A stretch of DNA of 64,000 nucleotides from contig NZ_JARQZP010000007.1 in assembly GCF_029589055.1 (NCBI RefSeq), positions 1,054,001 through 1,118,000 of the forward strand, written 5' to 3'. The position numbers were made by a program, and so were the translations under genes. The first letter of the stretch is position 1, and each line of letters starts with the position of its first letter. The DNA comes from Vibrio hannami (GTDB lineage Bacteria; Pseudomonadota; Gammaproteobacteria; Enterobacterales; Vibrionaceae). Below, piece by piece: positions 59,996 through 64,000 of the stretch. The notes below the pieces were generated by a model. It ran no database searches. It saw only the letters and a program-made list of their open reading frames with translations, and was not told the origin of the DNA.

Positions 59996-60845
59996 AGTTA
60001 GCCTAGAAAAGGTTATTGTATTTCTGATCGTCAGTTGGCTGATGCTTTTTGTCTTTTTGCCAAACCTGATGATTATAGGTACAAGCTTTTTTACACGTCA
60101 CGAATCAAACCTGATTGAGTTCACGTTTACCTTATCGAACTACATTCGACTCGCGGATCCACTGTACCTTAAGGTTTTGATGCACTCCTTTTATATGGCA
60201 ACAATAGCAACACTGCTATGCCTTATAATCGGATACCCATTTGCTTACATAATCGCCCGGATGCCGGTTAACTGGCGTCCCATTATGCTATTTTTGGTAA
60301 TAGTACCGTTCTGGACCAACTCGCTGATCCGAACTTATGGTTTAAAAATTGTGATTGGCACGCAAGGTATTTTCAATAAATCCCTTTTGTATCTGGATAT
60401 CATCGATAAACCACTACGTATTATGTACACCGAGACAGCCGTCATGATAGGTCTAGTGTATATACTATTACCGTTTATGATCCTGCCGCTCTACTCTGCT
60501 ATCGAGAAGCTCGATAACACCTACCTTGAAGCGGCTAAGGATTTAGGGGCGAATAAGTTTCAAACGTTTATAAGAGTTATTTTACCACTCACCATGCCCG
60601 GTATTATTGGTGGTTGTTTGCTGGTTCTGCTCCCTGCTCTCGGAATGTTCTATGTTTCTGATTTGTTAGGTGGCGCCAAGAACTTGCTTGTTGGTAACGT
60701 CATTAAGAGCCAGGTACTCAATGCCAGGGACTGGCCGTTTGGTGCTGCAACCAGTATCTCACTAACCGTGGTTATGGCTGTTTTGCTGTATGCCTACTAT
60801 AAAGCAGGAAGAATGCTCAACCGTAAAGTGGAGCTGGAGTCATGA
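59982..60845 (+). CDS. potB: spermidine/putrescine ABC transporter permease PotB
   Basis: The 287-aa permease has about six membrane helices, and the ABC-permease loop EAAKDLGANKFQTFIRVILP (about 185-204) that contacts PotA. It starts within the last codons of potA and overlaps potC by 4 bases (ATGA). Confidence 0.96.
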   Translation: MTTNRVSLEKVIVFLIVSWLMLFVFLPNLMIIGTSFFTRHESNLIEFTFTLSNYIRLADPLYLKVLMHSFYMATIATLLCLIIGYPFAYIIARMPVNWRPIMLFLVIVPFWTNSLIRTYGLKIVIGTQGIFNKSLLYLDIIDKPLRIMYTETAVMIGLVYILLPFMILPLYSAIEKLDNTYLEAAKDLGANKFQTFIRVILPLTMPGIIGGCLLVLLPALGMFYVSDLLGGAKNLLVGNVIKSQVLNARDWPFGAATSISLTVVMAVLLYAYYKAGRMLNRKVELES

Positions 60846-61624
60846 AAAAACTATTTAATTTCAGCTTTATGGGGTTGGTCTACCTTTTTCTCTATCTACC
60901 GATTATCGTCCTGATAGTTAACTCGTTTAATTCCAATAAATTTGGCATGAAATGGGGTGGATGGACAACGAAATGGTACAGTGCGCTATTCAATAACGAT
61001 AGTCTTATGCAAGCTGCGTGGCATTCTATTAACATCGCTGTGTTTTCCGCTACTGCAGCTACATTACTCGGTTCGCTCACAGCCGTTGCACTGTTTCGAT
61101 ACCGCTTTAAAGGTAAAGGGGTTGTTAACGTTTTGCTTTTTGTAGTGATGATGTCTCCCGACATTGTGATGGCAATATCCCTACTCGCTCTGTTTTTGAT
61201 ACTTGGGGCACAACTGGGCTTTTTAACTCTGCTAATCGCACACATAACGTTTTGCCTGCCGTTTGTTGTGGTAACAGTTTACAGTCGGCTTAATGGGTTT
61301 GATGTCAAGATGTTAGAGGCCGCCAAAGATCTGGGGGCTGGAGAATGGGTCATACTTAAGCAGATAATCTTTCCCTTAGCTAAGCCGGCAATAGCCGCTG
61401 GTTGGTTGCTTAGCTTTACGCTCTCTTTAGATGACGTAATCATTAGTTCATTCGTCACTGGGCCGACCTATGAGATTCTTCCATTGAAGATTTATTCCAT
61501 GGTTAAAGTCGGTATATCTCCTGAAGTAAATGCGTTGGCGGCAGTTATGCTAGTGGTTTCACTTGTTCTGGTACTACTTTCACAACTGCTAGCAAGAGAA
61601 AAATTAAATAGTTTATATCTATAA
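60842..61624 (+). CDS. potC: spermidine/putrescine ABC transporter permease PotC
   Basis: The 260-aa permease has about six helices and the loop EAAKDLGAGEWVILKQIIFP (about 160-179). It pairs with PotB in the membrane. Its start overlaps the potB stop. Confidence 0.96.
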   Translation: MKKLFNFSFMGLVYLFLYLPIIVLIVNSFNSNKFGMKWGGWTTKWYSALFNNDSLMQAAWHSINIAVFSATAATLLGSLTAVALFRYRFKGKGVVNVLLFVVMMSPDIVMAISLLALFLILGAQLGFLTLLIAHITFCLPFVVVTVYSRLNGFDVKMLEAAKDLGAGEWVILKQIIFPLAKPAIAAGWLLSFTLSLDDVIISSFVTGPTYEILPLKIYSMVKVGISPEVNALAAVMLVVSLVLVLLSQLLAREKLNSLYL

Positions 61625-61751
61625 ACATATCTAACTGATATTGAAAACTTTATTATCTAGTTTAGAATTCGTGAGAAAGGCCAATACTTAACGGTTTTAG
61701 TACTTGGTCTATTAGTTAACCCAAATGTCATTGTCAAAAGATGGAAATGTC

Positions 61752-62804
61752 ATGAAAAACTGGTCAAAAACATTTAAAAGCGCTTTATGTGCTGCTATTT
61801 CAAGCGTAGTAATTGCTTCACCAGCTTTAGCTGAAGATAAAGAGCTTTATTTTTACAACTGGTCTGAATATATCCCTAACTCGGTTCTTGAAGACTTTAC
61901 TAAGGAAACTGGCATCAAGGTTATCTACTCGACTTATGAGTCAAATGAGACCATGTATGCCAAACTAAAGACTCAGGGTAAAGGTTACGATTTGGTCGTT
62001 CCTTCTACGTATTTTGTATCGAAAATGCGTAAAGAAAACATGCTGCAAAAAATCGATAAAAAGAAGTTAGAACATTTTAAAGATCTGGATCCAAACTACC
62101 TGAACAAATCTTTTGATCCGGGAAATGACTACTCTATTCCGTATATCTGGGGTGCAACAGGCATTGGTGTAAACGCCGACATGTTAGACACTTCTAACAT
62201 TAAAAACTGGAGCGATCTTTGGGACCAAAAGTGGGAAGGTCAACTAATGATGATGGATGACTCACGAGAGTTTTTCCATATTGCTCTAGTTAAGCTTGGC
62301 TATTCCACCAACACAACTAACCCAGAAGAAATCAAAGCTGCGTATGAAGAGTTAAAGTCTATTATGCCTAATGTTCTGGTGTTCAACTCTGATTTCCCTG
62401 CAAATCCGTATTTAGCGGGCGAAACTTCTCTGGGTATGCTTTGGAACGGCTCTGCTTATATGGCACGTCAGGAAGGCGCAAACATCGAAATCGTTTGGCC
62501 AGAAAAAGGCACTATTTTCTGGATGGATAGTTTATCGATCCCGGCTGGTGCAAAAAACGTAGACGCAGCATATAAGATGATTGACTTCTTATTACGCCCA
62601 GAAAACGCTGCAAAAATAGCGGTAGAAATTGGTTACCCTACTCCTGTTAAGACGGCGTATTCGCTACTACCAAAAGAATTTGCTGAAGATCCAAATGTAT
62701 TCCCTCCTCAGGAAGTAATGGATTCTGGTTTCTGGCAAGACGAAGTTGGTGAAGCAAGCGCACTTTACGAAGAGTACTTTCAGAAGCTGAAAGTAAATCA
62801 GTAA
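61752..62804 (+). CDS. potD: spermidine/putrescine-binding protein PotD
   Basis: The 350-aa protein has a signal peptide ending at ASPALA and begins the mature part with EDKELYFYNWSEYIPNSVLE, the PotD signature. It binds polyamines in the periplasm and delivers them to PotBC. The start at 61752 (MKNWSKTFKSALCAA) gives a normal signal peptide; an ATG nine codons upstream is less likely. The gap of about 127 bases after potC may hold its own promoter. Confidence 0.95.
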   Translation: MKNWSKTFKSALCAAISSVVIASPALAEDKELYFYNWSEYIPNSVLEDFTKETGIKVIYSTYESNETMYAKLKTQGKGYDLVVPSTYFVSKMRKENMLQKIDKKKLEHFKDLDPNYLNKSFDPGNDYSIPYIWGATGIGVNADMLDTSNIKNWSDLWDQKWEGQLMMMDDSREFFHIALVKLGYSTNTTNPEEIKAAYEELKSIMPNVLVFNSDFPANPYLAGETSLGMLWNGSAYMARQEGANIEIVWPEKGTIFWMDSLSIPAGAKNVDAAYKMIDFLLRPENAAKIAVEIGYPTPVKTAYSLLPKEFAEDPNVFPPQEVMDSGFWQDEVGEASALYEEYFQKLKVNQ

Positions 62805-62834
62805 TTGATTTACCTATCAGCCTAAATAGTAGAA

Positions 62835-62860
62835 AAGCGGCTTTTTTAGCCGCTTGAGCT
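62835..62860 (+). terminator. terminator after potD
   Basis: AAGCGGCT and AGCCGCTT form an 8-bp stem with a TTTTT loop. The T's are in the loop rather than after the stem, so termination may be weak. Confidence 0.55.
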
Positions 62861-62874
62861 TATTGACAAAATCC

Positions 62875-62955
62875 GTCATCCCTGCGAAGGCAGGGAACTA
62901 ATATATTGATTTATTTAGATTCCCGCCTTCGTGGGCGCACGGCTAGTGGAATGAC
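62875..62955. repeat. REP-like palindromic intergenic repeat
   Basis: GTCATCCCTGCGAAGG...CAGGGAA at the left end is echoed inverted by TTCCCGCCTTCG... and GGAATGAC at the right end, around an AT-rich centre. This GTCATTCCCGC-type word is a frequent intergenic repeat in gammaproteobacteria. It lies between potD and cobB. It may be a REP/MITE-like element. Confidence 0.65.
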
Positions 62956-63010
62956 GATATTTGGGTTTGTCATCATAGCCGCTTTTCTTTTTTGGGGATT
63001 CTATTTAAAG

Positions 63011-63745
63011 TTAAGCGCGTTTAGCTTCTGTATGAGAAAGCAGTTCTTCTACCAACCTTGGCACTTCAATACTCGCTTTTCCGTAGCGCTTCTCTTCAAA
63101 CTCAGACTCTACTGCACTAGGTTCGAGATTGATTTCTATGGTGTGAGCCCCGTGCATACGTGCATCATGAACAAACCCAGCCGCTGGATAAACTACGCCA
63201 GAAGTGCCTATAGAAATAAACAGATCCGCTTTTTCAAGAGCATGGTAAATATCCCCCATTCTTAGCGGCATTTCCCCAAACCAGACGATATGTGGGCGCA
63301 TTTGCGAGGGTATCTGGCAACAGTGACATAGCTCACCGGTAAGAATGTCCTCTTTGTGCTCAACAACTTGGCCGCTTTCCGAACAGCGAGCTTTTAACAA
63401 TTCTCCATGCATATGAATAATGTTGTTAGTACCGCCCTTTTCGTGAAGGTTATCGATATTTTGAGTAATGACAGTGACGGAGCCATCAAGTTCGGCTTCA
63501 AGTCGGCCTAACGCTAAATGTGCCGGATTCGGAGTGATCTGATCGCTTTGAAGTTTGCGTCTTCTCTGGTTATAAAAATCTTGCACCAAATCTGGGTTAG
63601 CATGAAAACCTTCTGGCGTTGCAACATCTTCAATCTTGTGGTTCTCCCACAGTCCATCCTGAGCTCTGAATGTCTTTATCCCCGACTCCGCAGAAATCCC
63701 TGCGCCAGTAAGAATCACAATATTTCGATATGGGAATGTCATCAT
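63011..63745 (-). CDS. cobB: NAD-dependent protein deacylase (sirtuin)
   Basis: The 244-aa sirtuin has the NAD site GAGISAESGIKTFR, the catalytic histidine region TQNIDNLHEKGG...HMHGELLKARC, the zinc cysteines (CSESG and CHCCQIP) and GTSGVVYPAAGF. It removes acetyl or succinyl groups from lysines. The N-terminus (MMTFPYRNIVILTGAG) matches the short CobB form. Confidence 0.96.
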   Translation of the reverse strand: MMTFPYRNIVILTGAGISAESGIKTFRAQDGLWENHKIEDVATPEGFHANPDLVQDFYNQRRRKLQSDQITPNPAHLALGRLEAELDGSVTVITQNIDNLHEKGGTNNIIHMHGELLKARCSESGQVVEHKEDILTGELCHCCQIPSQMRPHIVWFGEMPLRMGDIYHALEKADLFISIGTSGVVYPAAGFVHDARMHGAHTIEINLEPSAVESEFEEKRYGKASIEVPRLVEELLSHTEAKRA

Positions 63746-63849
63746 ACTAAATCCTTTTCGCCAGTACTTACGTTACTACTTCCGTTAATTAAAGTTTAAC
63801 ATTTAGGAAATATCACTAATAGCGATAAGGTTTTAGACAATAGTCGTAA

Positions 63850-63876
63850 AAAAACGGCGATAACGCCGTTTTTGTT
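63850..63876 (-). terminator. terminator after the amt-like gene
   Basis: AAAAACGGCG and CGCCGTTTTT form a perfect stem with an ATAA loop, ending in T. It lies just past the stop of the partial gene at the right edge. Confidence 0.88.
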
Positions 63877-63896
63877 CATTATTCTATACTTTGTGC

Positions 63897-64000
63897 TTAC
63901 TCTTCATTTACAGAGCTAATCTTATGAATAGCCAGGTCCGCACCATTGAACTCATCTTCTTCAGACAATCGAAGACCTGTGACTGCATTCAGAATGCCGT
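63897..64000 (-). CDS. ammonium transporter (Amt), C-terminal end only
   Basis: The last 33 codons of a minus-strand gene reach the right edge: GILNAVTGLRLSEEDEFNGA and then a short acidic tail (DLAIHKISSVNEE). GLR-SEEDEF-G-D-A-H is the cytoplasmic tail of AmtB-type ammonium channels. The rest lies outside the window. Confidence 0.75.
   Translation of the reverse strand, partial: GILNAVTGLRLSEEDEFNGADLAIHKISSVNEE

Noticed and set aside
1..64000. CRISPR array, rRNA, tRNA and insertion sequences
   Set aside because: No regularly spaced repeats, no rRNA or complete tRNA sequence and no transposase gene were seen.

Overview
The window is a piece of a Vibrio-type (Vibrionaceae) large chromosome, close to the replication terminus. 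Gene content and order match what I know of Vibrio: the msrC-proQ-prc-pepN block, the very large NAD-glutamate dehydrogenase, pyrD-zapC-rlmL-uup, rmf-fabA-lonB-like-matP, then nosP/kinase, ccoNOQP-ccoHIS, fnr-uspE-ttcA, potABCD and cobB. A good dif site (XerC/XerD recombination site) sits next to matP at 26548-26575. In V. cholerae this interval, between the matP side and the cbb3-oxidase side, is where CTX-type phages integrate.

Layout. 1-26.5 kb is chromosomal core: envelope lipid-transport genes (minus strand), msrC, proQ, prc, pepN, NAD-GDH, pyrD, zapC, rlmL, uup, a GlyGly-CTERM protein, rmf, fabA, a LonB-like protease and matP. 26.55-40.0 kb is an integrated element of about 13.4 kb bounded by two dif-like sites that share AGGTATATTATGTTAAAT. 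40.0-64 kb is core again: chemoreceptor, NosP-type NO sensor with hybrid kinase, cbb3 oxidase with assembly genes, fnr, uspE, ttcA, a murein hydrolase, polyamine transport, a sirtuin and the end of an ammonium transporter.

The element is the main discovery. Its leftward operon encodes a candidate double-jelly-roll major capsid protein (32049-32978), an FtsK/HerA-type packaging ATPase (33406-34074), a run of tiny single-span membrane proteins, an M15 endolysin, a holin-like protein and a LamG-like candidate spike. No tail, terminase or portal genes are visible. This is the gene set of a tailless, membrane-containing dsDNA virus of the PM2/autolykivirus type. No integrase is visible, and the flanking dif-like sites argue that it uses host XerCD. 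It also carries a YafO-family toxin with an unfamiliar partner, a winged-helix protein that may initiate replication, a divergent Cro-like regulator with repeated operator candidates, and a 300-bp hairpin-rich noncoding region.

Sequence quality matters here. Eleven genes, chromosomal and viral, are each split by a single-base length error in a mononucleotide run (yebS/letA-like, NAD-GDH, uup, a viral rep/HTH gene, three viral membrane-protein genes, a small membrane gene by ccoN, fnr, a 284-aa membrane gene and potA). A twelfth (30739-31129) is probable. The breaks affect genes that are normally intact in this group, all follow the same pattern, and restore usual protein lengths when corrected. 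I read them as sequencing or assembly errors and annotate the joined genes.
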